Below are positions 1 to 6,645 of a stretch of DNA of 33,719 nt, in pieces. Below the pieces are notes generated by a model, which saw only the letters and a list, made by a program, of their open reading frames with translations, was not told the origin of the DNA and searched no databases. The position numbers and the translations under genes are program-made. The stretch is from a virus, in the IMG/VR virus record IMGVR_UViG_3300007735_000641, positions 1-33,719 of that record; one strand, written 5' to 3'. Position 1 is the first letter of the stretch. Each line of letters starts with the position of its first letter.

Positions 1-272
1 GCTCGGAACCTGCCACCCAGAAAAATGCCATGTAAAAAGTTATCTATGTTTTTTATTGACAACAACTTACAGAACTTATTACTCTTTAAGTCATAAGTAT
101 GGGTATTATCAACAACCATGCTTTTGTAAGTGCCACTTCCTTGTGTAAGTGCCTTAAAATCAATGGGTCGTTTTTGGCTTTTCTTGCCTTTTATAAGCCC
201 TTGATATAGAGCCCTTAATAGGTTGCCAGGCATCCAGGGGGTGGCAAAGCACATCAAATGGAGTGGTTTCAT
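1..272 (-). CDS. Probable partial hypothetical protein running off the left edge
   Basis: An ATG at 272 opens a frame that stays free of stops for 90 codons to the window edge, so the C-terminus is missing. The visible part begins MKPLHLMCFATPWMPGN and ends near HGIFLGGRF, with a mix of hydrophobic and basic residues and no obvious signal peptide or membrane segment. The upstream ribosome-binding site is weak (GAAAGA), and the gene is separated from its upstream neighbour by about 245 bases, unlike the tight packing elsewhere. I do not recognise the family. An open frame this long could still arise by chance, so the call is tentative. Confidence 0.45.
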   Translation of the reverse strand, partial: MKPLHLMCFATPWMPGNLLRALYQGLIKGKKSQKRPIDFKALTQGSGTYKSMVVDNTHTYDLKSNKFCKLLSIKNIDNFLHGIFLGGRFR

Positions 273-516
273 TTGATCTTTCTACTCAAGAGAGCATGCC
301 TTTTTCTTCTTTAAGCCCTTTATATGCATATATTTAGCTGTTTGTTTGGGGTCTTGGCAGGTCATTCTGGGGCATTCCCTGGGTGGGCTACCGTTTATTT
401 CTTGCCCAGATGGGGTGTCCAGGATACCCCCCCCTTATAGGGGCTGTGGTGTCCATGGGCTTGCCCACTTGTCCAGGGCTTGTGGCGGGGCTCCCAGGTG
501 GCTTGGCGTGGCTTCC
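273..516. other. Gene-poor gap at the end of the early operon
   Basis: I see no convincing gene here. The stretch holds an 8-9 base C run next to TTATAGGGG, which can fold into a short CCCC/GGGG hairpin but has no following U-tract, so it is not a clear terminator. It also holds one copy (389-396) of the TACCGTTT/AAACGGTA repeat described separately, and a 7-bp direct repeat GGTGTCC. A 27-codon ATG frame at 365-282 is too weak to call. Confidence 0.4.
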
Positions 517-1011
517 TCACAGGCTTCCCCCTGCCTCTACCCATGCCTCCACCAAGGGCTTGGCCTCCTCAATGAACTCTAGCCTTTGGGCTTCTGACCA
601 GGATGTTGGGCTCTTCTTGGTTACCCACTGCTTGGCCTTAAAGACATAGGCTAACCAATGGGCTTGTGGTCTGGGGCTTGAGCCTTCAATGGGGTCTGGC
701 AAGATACCTGCCCATAGGCATAGCTGTTTAAGCTCACCAGGCTTTGGGCTGGCCAGCATGGCCTTGGCTTTGGCCACCCTCTCCAGGCGTCTGCCTTCCT
801 CACCGTTTATGCCTCCAATTTCCAGCACTGCCTCCAGGTCTAGCCCCTCACTCCTGGCTGATAAGAGCAACTGCCCTGCATCAGCGGCCAAGCTAATAGC
901 CTCTGCCATATCCTGGATTGCCTGGTTTCTGGCCAAGCGTAGCTTGCCTACCGTTTCTTGTAGCTCCATCCCTACCCTCTTCTCGTTGTCCTTGATTATA
1001 GCCTTACTCAT
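517..1011 (-). CDS. DUF3102-like hypothetical protein, 164 aa
   Basis: The start at 1011 is chosen because AAGGAG lies about 9 bases upstream (TAAGGAGAACAAGCACATG); the longer open frame has no such site. The N-terminal half is strongly helical with an alternating charged and alanine-rich pattern (residues about 15-75), like the DUF3102-type helical region of phage and plasmid accessory proteins. The C-terminal half contains a Trp-rich segment (WLAYVFKAKQWV) and an acidic amphipathic helix. It follows the 99-aa gene at 1324-1025 by 13 bases and is probably the last gene of this operon before a gap. DUF3102 function is not established, and the family assignment is from memory. Confidence 0.55.
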   Translation of the reverse strand: MSKAIIKDNEKRVGMELQETVGKLRLARNQAIQDMAEAISLAADAGQLLLSARSEGLDLEAVLEIGGINGEEGRRLERVAKAKAMLASPKPGELKQLCLWAGILPDPIEGSSPRPQAHWLAYVFKAKQWVTKKSPTSWSEAQRLEFIEEAKPLVEAWVEAGGSL

Positions 1012-1024
1012 GTGCTTGTTCTCC

Positions 1025-1324
1025 TTATTGTGCAAAGGCTTCCCATGGCATTTGTGCCTCCTGGGCTTCCTCTGCTGGTGGTTCCAATTCTGCAAACCTG
1101 TATTGTGCAAAGCCTCTCTCTGCATGGGGTGGCACACTAGAGCCTGGGTTCTCAAGCCCCTCCAGGTACACAACCACTTCCCCTGGCTGGTTGTCCAGGC
1201 CAATGCCTATTCCCATGTCCCTTACAATATATAGATTGTCCTTGATGGGAAGGCTGGTGTAATAAAGCAGGATGTCTGTGGGGAACCTGTCATCCAGGCA
1301 AACAACTTTGCTCCCAGACCTCAC
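1025..1324 (-). CDS. Small conserved phage-type hypothetical protein, 99 aa
   Basis: Starts with GTG at 1324, overlapping the upstream stop by four bases (GTGA), which indicates translational coupling. The protein begins MRSGSKVVCLDDRFP, continues with a LPIKDNLYIVRDM segment, and ends with a GFAQYRF-type motif and an acidic tail. This matches a pattern common in small phage proteins: a beta-rich fold of the form 'G-x-KVVC-x-DD ... Y-x-VR ... GF-x-x-RF'. It has no catalytic motif I can name. Function unknown; the arrangement suggests an early-region accessory protein. Confidence 0.65.
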   Translation of the reverse strand: MRSGSKVVCLDDRFPTDILLYYTSLPIKDNLYIVRDMGIGIGLDNQPGEVVVYLEGLENPGSSVPPHAERGFAQYRFAELEPPAEEAQEAQMPWEAFAQ

Positions 1325-1860
1325 CTTTTGCCCCTCCCTACCGTTTTTTTAATGCCCTTTTCCCAGGCTCCCTTTGGCCATTTTGGGCATTCTTGGCGTC
1401 TCCTCTGGTGAATCCTTAGAGCCCTGTCCTTGTAAATCTCCCTAACCCTTTGAGACCTCTGCACTCTCAATACAAGCCCTGTTCTTTGGGATAACTCAGA
1501 CAACCTGGCTGATAGAGCCGCCCTGGTGTAGGGCTTGCCTGTCAGTGGGTTGATGTATTTCCTGGCAATGCTGGTGAGGCTTTCTGGGCTTCTGTTGGTA
1601 GCTAGTGCAAGCAGTGCCTCATCCAATGTATCATCCCTCTTTGTCCTAAGTAGCGGTCCACTAAACTCTGCCTGGATGGTGTCTTGAATCACCTGGGCGG
1701 CTAATTTGGCCAGTTCATCCAGGCTAATAGCTGGGTTCATTCCCTTTATCTTAGAAAGCCTCTCTCTGACCACATCCTCCATGGTATCAATTTCTGAGGC
1801 TATGTCTGGGGTGTAGCTTGCCAGGATACTATCCGCAGGGTCTTGATTTCCAGGGTTCAT
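1321..1860 (-). CDS. Hypothetical helical, basic protein, probable DNA-binding, 179 aa
   Basis: The ATG at 1860 overlaps an AAACGGTA repeat copy (1860-1867), so the site spans the start region. The N-terminal about 80 residues are acidic and helical. Residues about 85-135 read like a helix-turn-helix (ALLALATNRSPESLTSIA ... YTRAALSARLSEL), and the C-terminus is very basic (RRRQ ... KKTVGRGKR). The composition fits a small nucleic-acid-binding protein, perhaps a regulator or small-terminase-like protein. No specific family is recognised, and a terminase role is unsupported because no large subunit is in view. Its stop overlaps the GTG start of the next gene. Confidence 0.55.
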   Translation of the reverse strand: MNPGNQDPADSILASYTPDIASEIDTMEDVVRERLSKIKGMNPAISLDELAKLAAQVIQDTIQAEFSGPLLRTKRDDTLDEALLALATNRSPESLTSIARKYINPLTGKPYTRAALSARLSELSQRTGLVLRVQRSQRVREIYKDRALRIHQRRRQECPKWPKGAWEKGIKKTVGRGKR

Positions 1861-1865
1861 ACCGT

Positions 1866-2270
1866 TTAATTTTCCACTTCTACCCAGGCATACCTGCCCA
1901 CCCTGTTCAGTTCTATCATTGCTTGCTTCTGGGTTGAGAAAAACAGGTCAACCACTGGAACCTTGCCATAGCTTGCCTTCTTTGCCACCACTGCTGTGCC
2001 AGTGTCTTTAGCCACATAGGTTTTTCCATTCACCTTTACCCTGGAGCCATATTTGATGATTTTGGGGTCTACAGCACAGGTCTTACCACTCACAAGCCTC
2101 TTGCCTGTTGAACTTTGATACCTAGTTGTCCATTCATCTTGGCTTGGGTGAGCCCAGTAGGCTGTAATCCTGGCCTTGATCACCTTCTTTGGCTTTGGCA
2201 TGGGCTCAATAAGGATGTTGGCCGCTTGGCATGGAGCCAAAATAGCAACAATGATTGCCAGGAGCCTCAT
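1866..2270 (-). CDS. Secreted 3D-domain (double-psi beta-barrel) protein, 134 aa
   Basis: Residues 1-16 form a short signal peptide (MRLLAIIVAILAPCQA). The mature part shows the 3D-domain layout: ITAYW near 35-39, AVDPKIIKYGSRVKV around 66-80 with D68, AKDTGTAV around 87-94 with D89, and VPVVDLFF with D108. Those three aspartates name the family, which is related to the barrel of MltA lytic transglycosylases and Gram-positive resuscitation proteins. A role in peptidoglycan binding or cleavage outside the inner membrane is therefore likely. It sits far from the lysis cassette, in the early-type region, coupled to the HTH gene upstream by an ATGA overlap. Confidence 0.75.
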   Translation of the reverse strand: MRLLAIIVAILAPCQAANILIEPMPKPKKVIKARITAYWAHPSQDEWTTRYQSSTGKRLVSGKTCAVDPKIIKYGSRVKVNGKTYVAKDTGTAVVAKKASYGKVPVVDLFFSTQKQAMIELNRVGRYAWVEVEN

Positions 2271-2563
2271 ACAGCCACCTGTTCTGAATCAATCCAGTGT
2301 GCAAATCTCCCAGGCTTAACAATCTTACCGTTTTTTTCTAGCCACCTGGCGTGGTATTGGACTGCTCCCTGGCCTAGTTTAAGTATTTTGGCAATGACTG
2401 CTGTTGGGATGCCATTGATTAACAGCACTGCAATAGCCTGCCTGAGCAGGTCTATGCGTTCTTCAGTTCTGTTCTTGGCTGTAAGCTTCTTAAACTCTGC
2501 ATTATCTGGGCAAAGTTCAATTAAAAGCCTTTCAGCCCTAAGTTGTGCTGACTCAATGGGCAT
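2267..2563 (-). CDS. Small helix-turn-helix DNA-binding protein, 98 aa
   Basis: The ATG at 2563 follows a TAGGACAAAT ribosome-binding region. Residues about 30-70 hold two amphipathic helices, then a recognition-type helix (AVIAKILKLGQGAVQYHARWL) followed by a basic wing (EKNGKIVKPGR). This resembles the winged-helix or sigma-like HTH of small phage regulators. It precedes the secreted 3D-domain gene with a four-base overlap and follows the DNA-modification-type glycosyltransferase by about 50 bases. One AAACGGTA site lies inside it at 2326-2333. A local transcriptional regulator is plausible, but the target is unknown. Confidence 0.6.
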   Translation of the reverse strand: MPIESAQLRAERLLIELCPDNAEFKKLTAKNRTEERIDLLRQAIAVLLINGIPTAVIAKILKLGQGAVQYHARWLEKNGKIVKPGRFAHWIDSEQVAV

Positions 2564-2614
2564 ATATTTGTCCTAGCTTTGGAGTTTGTGGTGTCAATGT
2601 TTGTGGTTTATTGG

Positions 2615-3493
2615 TCACAAGTTACCCACAGGCTTCCTGTATTGCTCTGATACAATCATTGGAGTTGTGTTCTGCCACTTAATCAAATGATGAATCCTGG
2701 GATTGCTGGTGTTCATCATTGAAATCCTAACACTTGATGGGTGCATCATCACCGTAGTGAAAGCCTTGCAGTATGTTCCAAACCTTAAATACATATCAGT
2801 GATTCCATTCTTCTGGCTCTGGGTAGCTGTTTGAACCAGGCTGATCATGGGGATAGTGCCAAATAGCACTCCCCTGGAGCCCAGGGTTACGTACGTATTT
2901 ACGTCCTCATTCATTGCACCAATAAACTGGAATGGCCTTTCTGTTGAGCAGATGAATGAGTTCATGCATTTTCTGATAAGAGGCTTCTTGGTTGCATACT
3001 TATTTTCAACACCACCAATGAAGTCTCCACCCTGGGCAAATGCCATGCTTGAGAATCCTGTTGCCCTATAGAAATCAAGGTAAAAGCCAAGCACAGCATC
3101 CAGATTATCCACATAGTGAACCTTCAGCTTCTCACCACACCTGCTCACATACCTGTATTCAAAAGAGATGTAGTCATCGTCCAGTTCCATAAAGAACTTC
3201 AGCCCCTTGTCCTTGGCTATTTGGAAACAGGCATTCCTGGCATGAGTGATTGTCCTTCTTTCATCAAAGTTGTTGCCCTCATCAACTTGGTCTGCCAACT
3301 GCTTCTTGTTGAATACAACAACCTTGTCTTTGCCAAAGTTGGCAATGTATTTGTCTAGGCTCTTGTCCTCATCATCCACAACCAGGTAAAGCTTTCCAGT
3401 ATAGCCAGCCCTCTGAAGGGTTGCCATGGTCTTTACATTGGTTGGTCTGCCATGGGTCAGAATGAATATGGCAAAGTCATTCTGTATGCTCAA
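2615..3493 (-). CDS. TET/JBP-associated (GREB1-related) glycosyltransferase-like protein, 292 aa
   Basis: The N-terminus (FAIFILTHGRP, residues 7-17), the KLYLVVDDEDKSLDKY segment (34-49), the DERRTITHARNACF helix (77-90) and the acidic FMELDDDYISF motif with D105-D107 match my recollection of phage glycosyltransferases that accompany TET/JBP dioxygenases. The DDD would bind a metal-nucleotide-sugar. The expected role is transfer of a sugar to a hydroxymethylated base in phage DNA. Translation probably starts at TTG 3493, supported by AAGGAG eight bases upstream (3507-3502); no nearby in-frame ATG exists. It overlaps the conserved 134-aa gene by 17 bases. No TET dioxygenase is visible in the window, so the acceptor base is unknown. 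Confidence 0.75.
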   Translation of the reverse strand: MSIQNDFAIFILTHGRPTNVKTMATLQRAGYTGKLYLVVDDEDKSLDKYIANFGKDKVVVFNKKQLADQVDEGNNFDERRTITHARNACFQIAKDKGLKFFMELDDDYISFEYRYVSRCGEKLKVHYVDNLDAVLGFYLDFYRATGFSSMAFAQGGDFIGGVENKYATKKPLIRKCMNSFICSTERPFQFIGAMNEDVNTYVTLGSRGVLFGTIPMISLVQTATQSQKNGITDMYLRFGTYCKAFTTVMMHPSSVRISMMNTSNPRIHHLIKWQNTTPMIVSEQYRKPVGNL

Positions 3494-3881
3494 GGTATTG
3501 GCTCCTTATCTCATCACAAAGCCTTACATATCCATTCTCAATTGCCTTGCCAAAGTCTATGATAACCAGGGCAGACTTCTCCATAAGATGCTGAACCTCT
3601 GGTGTGGCATGGGCATAGTAATCTGCAATCTTTTCATAATTGAACACACTATGCCTCTTGGCCGCCTCAATCAGAAACTCCTTCACATCCTGTGGAATGT
3701 CTGAAGCAAGAACCTCCCTAATGAGGCTGTTTGATTTTGCAATATCAACCAGTTCAAGCAGGTGAGGCTTCTTGTTCTTTGGCTCATAGACAGGAGACTC
3801 TATTTTGGATGAATACTTTGAATCATCTTGGTCTGGCTCAAGCTCTCCACCAAATAGGCTGGCCTGTTTTGCTATGTTCAT
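3477..3881 (-). CDS. Conserved phage hypothetical protein beside the glycosyltransferase, 134 aa
   Basis: The ATG at 3881 overlaps the methyltransferase stop (ATGA). The N-terminal about 40 residues are charged and probably disordered (FGGELEPDQDD, KIESPVYEPKNKK). Residues 40-134 form a compact helical domain with the striking motif RHSVFNYEKIADYYAHA (76-92), then EVQHLMEKSALVIIDFGKAIE. I recall similar proteins in other phages as conserved unknowns. Its fixed place between a methyltransferase and a DNA-sugar-type glycosyltransferase suggests that it assists base modification or targets it to DNA, but this is inference. Confidence 0.65.
   Translation of the reverse strand: MNIAKQASLFGGELEPDQDDSKYSSKIESPVYEPKNKKPHLLELVDIAKSNSLIREVLASDIPQDVKEFLIEAAKRHSVFNYEKIADYYAHATPEVQHLMEKSALVIIDFGKAIENGYVRLCDEIRSQYLEHTE
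3502..3507 (-). promoter_or_regulatory. Strong Shine-Dalgarno deciding a TTG start
   Basis: AAGGAG on the coding strand lies eight bases upstream of TTG 3493 and inside the end of the upstream gene. It is the best argument that the glycosyltransferase starts at this rare codon. Confidence 0.6.
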
Positions 3882-4621
3882 TCAGCCCTCTCCCAGATTG
3901 CTGGCCTGTTATTGTAGAATCCTGTCTCAACTTTTTTGTATCCATTGTTTTTGAGCCACTTGCTGAAGTGTCTGCCTGTTTCCTTGTTTCTAAACAATGA
4001 TTCTCCAATCTTATACTCTGGGAAGTGGCCGACAGCAGTTGCCCCAAATGAGTTTGCCATAACAAGTAGCCTTGGCTTCTGATCAATGATTGTCTTTAGG
4101 TGGTCTGTTGGGCATTGGAAATGCTCCAGGTAGTCCAGCATGAAAACAATTGCATTTCCATTGCTTTGCATCGAATCCTCTATCTTAAACCCACACTCAT
4201 TTCCAAATGCTTCAGCAATTTTCCTCTGTGCTGATGGAAGTTGTGTGCCAAACACATTTGCACTTGGGAATAAAAGCTTTAGCAGTGCTGTTGATGCCCC
4301 TATGCCACAGCCCAAATCCCAAACCTCTTCAACTGGCCATCTTCCATCAATAAGTTTTGATGCTGTCTTGATATATCTTTTGGCATAGACTAGGTAGCAA
4401 GCTGTAGCCTCTGGCACATACCTTTCACCATCATAGATTGAAAAGTCTGGGCTACCAGATTGCACAGACCTATACCATCCAGCCTCAAACTCTGTTTGGC
4501 TTTCAATCCTTTCCCTGTAATGCCTGGCCATCTCCCAACACAAGCCACTTGTGCCTGGTGAACTGCACAGGCTTGATACCTTTTGGACAAGCATGTCTGT
4601 TGTCATTAGGGCTATGTTCAT
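3878..4621 (-). CDS. Class I SAM-dependent methyltransferase, 247 aa
   Basis: The start at 4621 is chosen because ATGA overlaps the upstream stop. The Rossmann motif I is clear at residues 102-108 (DLGCGIG), and a motif IV-like VFMLDYLEHF lies at 160-169. The N-terminal 90 residues are helical and contain ARHYRERIESQTEFE, which may cap the active site. The sequence lacks the catalytic signatures of adenine (DPPY/NPPF-type) or cytosine-C5 (PC) DNA methylases, so it looks more like a small-molecule, sugar or protein methyltransferase. Adjacency to the glycosyltransferase hints that it may decorate the sugar or base adduct. Confidence 0.7.
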   Translation of the reverse strand: MNIALMTTDMLVQKVSSLCSSPGTSGLCWEMARHYRERIESQTEFEAGWYRSVQSGSPDFSIYDGERYVPEATACYLVYAKRYIKTASKLIDGRWPVEEVWDLGCGIGASTALLKLLFPSANVFGTQLPSAQRKIAEAFGNECGFKIEDSMQSNGNAIVFMLDYLEHFQCPTDHLKTIIDQKPRLLVMANSFGATAVGHFPEYKIGESLFRNKETGRHFSKWLKNNGYKKVETGFYNNRPAIWERAE

Positions 4622-4815
4622 TTGTTGCTCCAAACAATTTCCCAGCCCTTGTCTGACCTCTTCATGATTCTTGCTGGCTTCTCTGGAACACTGGCCATTG
4701 CACTTTCCAGTGTTGAGTAAGCCTTTGGCAGTTCCTTCCAGCACAGGAAGTCTTGAACCTGTATCTTGAACAGAACAACCTCTTTCCTGGTGCTTGGTAG
4801 GTCTTTAATCAACAT
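4618..4815 (-). CDS. Small hypothetical protein, 65 aa
   Basis: The ATG at 4815 overlaps the end of the HTH gene by 11 bases, and its stop overlaps the methyltransferase start. The protein (MLIKDLPSTRKEVVLF ...) has a KGWEIVW C-terminal strand and no membrane segment. Both junctions are tightly coupled, which supports it as a real gene. Function unknown. Confidence 0.55.
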   Translation of the reverse strand: MLIKDLPSTRKEVVLFKIQVQDFLCWKELPKAYSTLESAMASVPEKPARIMKRSDKGWEIVWSNK

Positions 4816-5080
4816 AATACTGGCTCACCTTCTTTCCTGTCTCAGTGTCCACATCCCTGCTCTTGATTGCAATACCATTCTTTTTTAGGTCATGGATTCT
4901 GCTTGCCAGCCTAAAAATCCCATAAAGCCTCAACGCCTCCAGGGATGTGATTGGCTTGCCACTTTGCAGATGTGACAGCACCTGCTGGCATTGCTTGGAG
5001 CCAATTGGTTTTATTGGGTGATGAGTCTGCACTGGCTCGATAAAGTCCATGGTTAGCTGAGAAGCATAGTGGTAGCTCAT
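4805..5080 (-). CDS. Small helix-turn-helix protein (PF14090-like), 91 aa
   Basis: The ATG at 5080 overlaps the upstream stop. Residues about 30-90 read QQVLSHLQSGKPITSLEAL, then LYGIFRLASRIHDLKKNGI and a C-terminal GKKVSQYYV strand. This is the layout of the small phage winged-helix family in which LASRIHDLK is the recognition helix and the tail is the wing. Such proteins are common in phage early regions beside replication genes and probably bind DNA. Its immediate partner upstream is the DnaA-domain-IV-like protein. Confidence 0.75.
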   Translation of the reverse strand: MSYHYASQLTMDFIEPVQTHHPIKPIGSKQCQQVLSHLQSGKPITSLEALRLYGIFRLASRIHDLKKNGIAIKSRDVDTETGKKVSQYYVD

Positions 5081-5514
5081 TTCTTTGACCCCTTCAGTTT
5101 GTAGTTTTGCCAGTTCATATCCCTGGCATTAAGAATTGTGCTATGGTCACAGCCCCAGGCTCTGGCAATTACTGCGGCTGGTATTCCAGCATTGTATTGC
5201 TCTTTCCATAATGCCCAGCGTCTTGCAACAATCTCTGTTTTTTTGTTTGCTGTTGCCCTGCACATTGTTTTGCCCTTCTTGAACTTCTTTCCCTTTGAAT
5301 AGGAAAGCTCTTCTGGGACTATGATGTTTGCAATTGAACCCTCCTCATTTGGTACTGAATCTTTCAATACCATGCATGACTTTATCTGTGTAATCTGGGC
5401 TACCAGGGCATTGCTTGATGAATCAATTTTAAGCATGAGTTGTTCAAGCTTCTTCTCAAGTTCACCAACCCTGTAGATTGTGGCTGGTAGCGCCATCTCA
5501 ATATTGCTCATCAT
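5077..5514 (-). CDS. DNA-binding protein with a DnaA-domain-IV-like HTH, 145 aa
   Basis: Start taken at ATG 5514, where ATGA overlaps the upstream stop; a GTG at 5541 is the alternative. The N-terminal 35 residues form a coiled-coil-like helix (VGELEKKLEQLMLKI). A lysine-rich linker (SKGKKFKKGK) follows. Residues about 95-132 hold RRWALWKEQYNAGIPAAVIA and GCDHSTILNA. The last motif mirrors the DHTTVLHA signature with which bacterial DnaA reads DnaA boxes. No ATPase domain is present, so this is a stand-alone box-binding module. Beside a replication initiator-like gene, it may mark the phage origin or interfere with host DnaA. Confidence 0.65.
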   Translation of the reverse strand: MMSNIEMALPATIYRVGELEKKLEQLMLKIDSSSNALVAQITQIKSCMVLKDSVPNEEGSIANIIVPEELSYSKGKKFKKGKTMCRATANKKTEIVARRWALWKEQYNAGIPAAVIARAWGCDHSTILNARDMNWQNYKLKGSKK

Positions 5515-6263
5515 GATGTTGGGGCTCCAGCTTTCTGCCACTCATTGAAGCTTGTGAATCCCATTACCCTGTAAAGGGGTGCTGATTCACAAGACGATTT
5601 GTATTGTGTTTTTGATTTCATAGTTTGTGTTCCTTTTGTTTGGTGTGTTGTTTTGTTTCTTCTGAAGCAGTTCCTGGCGGCGGCTTGCCAATCCTTTACA
5701 TGGCCTTTGCCTCCAACCTTCCATCCATTGGATTGGTAGTGGTCATAAGCTCCTTCAACTGAATCTCCAAACCATCCAATAGAAGTTGCATATTCAGACC
5801 ATTCCAAAAGACTAGGGCGTATCGCCCTTTCTGTATGTATTATCTTATTCTTACTCTTATTCTTATTCTCCCCCCATCTTTGATCAATAGATGCCCCATC
5901 TTTGAGTGATAGATCATCCATCTTTGCCCCATCTCTGCGTCTATAAGCCTCCATCTTTGAATTGATTTTATTTAATCCTTGTGCAACTCCTTGATGGTGA
6001 ATGGCTCCATCCTTAAGCTCAAAGACCCCAGCCTTTTGAAGCTCATCAACAAGATGCCCAGCCTCCTGGCCAACCATTCTTGTTATTTGTTCTTTGGTTG
6101 GGATGTTGCCACCTATCACTAGGCTTCCATTGCTGTTGGCCTTATACATTAGACACACCAGGTGAATCCATAGTCCCCTGGCTTCCAGGCTAACCAGGGA
6201 AAGCTTCTCATTGGAAAGCCATCTGTTGGGCTCAAATGGAAACCAGAAACTATCTTTGCTCAT
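5511..6263 (-). CDS. Replication initiator / helicase-loader-like (DnaD-type) protein, 250 aa
   Basis: Residues 1-95 resemble the winged-helix N-terminus of phage replication proteins (KDSFWFPFEPNRW, ARGLWIHLVCLMY, GAGHLVDEL-type helix, then a GVFELKDGAIHH wing). A charged linker rich in D, K, N and S follows. The C-terminal motif SVEGAYDHYQSNGWKVGG plus VKDWQAAARNCFRRN (about 170-203) is the classic end of DnaD-like or replisome-organizer proteins, which bind DNA and recruit the helicase. It overlaps both neighbours by four bases. This is the only replication-initiation candidate in the window; no helicase or polymerase is visible here. Confidence 0.7.
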   Translation of the reverse strand: MSKDSFWFPFEPNRWLSNEKLSLVSLEARGLWIHLVCLMYKANSNGSLVIGGNIPTKEQITRMVGQEAGHLVDELQKAGVFELKDGAIHHQGVAQGLNKINSKMEAYRRRDGAKMDDLSLKDGASIDQRWGENKNKSKNKIIHTERAIRPSLLEWSEYATSIGWFGDSVEGAYDHYQSNGWKVGGKGHVKDWQAAARNCFRRNKTTHQTKGTQTMKSKTQYKSSCESAPLYRVMGFTSFNEWQKAGAPTS

Positions 6264-6466
6264 TTCCTAGCCTCAAGGGCAATCTTCTGATATTTCTTGG
6301 CTCTGTCCAATAGCTCTTTAGTGATACGATGGCTATAGTCCAGGTGGCTGATGATGTCCTTATAGTTCTCTCGCTTTGCATGGTCAAAGTCCTTGAACAA
6401 TTCCTTCAACCTCTTTGATACGATTGCATGAAACTCATCCACAAGCTTTAATCTTTTTACACTCAT
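6260..6466 (-). CDS. Small charged helical protein, 68 aa
   Basis: The ATG at 6466 overlaps the preceding stop. The protein is almost entirely helical and highly charged (KRLKELFKDFDHAKREN, ITKELLDRAKKYQK), suggestive of a coiled-coil dimer. No family recognised. It is directly upstream of and coupled to the replication gene. Confidence 0.55.
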   Translation of the reverse strand: MSVKRLKLVDEFHAIVSKRLKELFKDFDHAKRENYKDIISHLDYSHRITKELLDRAKKYQKIALEARK

Positions 6467-6645
6467 TTAGTTTTTTTAATCCTTTCTATTAAGTCTTTTG
6501 CTAAATCCCACAATAGGTCGCTCAAGAAAATTATCAGTAGATAAAGACTCAAGCACCCTATACCGATGACGAACAAGTCCCACAAAGCTTTCCCGATGGA
6601 TAAAAGGAAAGTTACCATTTGGGTGGCTTTGGCCAGGATGCCCAC
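6463..6645 (-). CDS. Small membrane protein, about 60 aa
   Basis: A GTG at 6645 starts a frame that overlaps the upstream gene by 34 bases; an internal ATG at codon 10 (6618) is an alternative start. Residues about 12-45 are strongly hydrophobic (VTFLLSIGKALWDLFVIGIG, then SLYLLIIFL), giving one or two membrane segments, followed by a charged tail ending ERIKKTK. Function unknown. Small early membrane proteins in phages can alter host envelope or exclusion functions, but nothing specific is visible. Confidence 0.5.
   Translation of the reverse strand: MGILAKATQMVTFLLSIGKALWDLFVIGIGCLSLYLLIIFLSDLLWDLAKDLIERIKKTK

Larger units (their letters stand above)
389..2333 (-). repeat. Dispersed AAACGGTA sites, all in one orientation
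   Basis: The plus-strand octamer TACCGTTT (AAACGGTA on the coding strand) occurs at 389-396, 949-956, 1339-1346, 1860-1867 and 2326-2333. A CACCGTTT variant overlaps 801-808. All copies share orientation, are preceded on the coding strand by an A-rich stretch, and are 390-560 bp apart. One copy abuts the start codon at 1860; others lie inside genes or in the gap. I did not see exact copies elsewhere in the window by eye. Single-orientation asymmetric sites along an operon recall phage stoperator-type binding sites, but function is inferred only from the distribution. Confidence 0.55.

Noticed and set aside
56-82. Plus-strand TTGACA (56-61) with TATTAC 15 bp downstream
   Set aside because: Spacing is short, the -10 box is poor, and no plus-strand gene follows.
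126-153. Direct repeat of GTAAGTGCC (126-134 and 145-153)
   Set aside because: Only two copies, inside the possible partial gene; too little to call an operator or iteron array.
282-365. 27-codon ATG frame on the minus strand
   Set aside because: Weak ribosome-binding site, no coupling to neighbours and low-complexity lysine-rich content.
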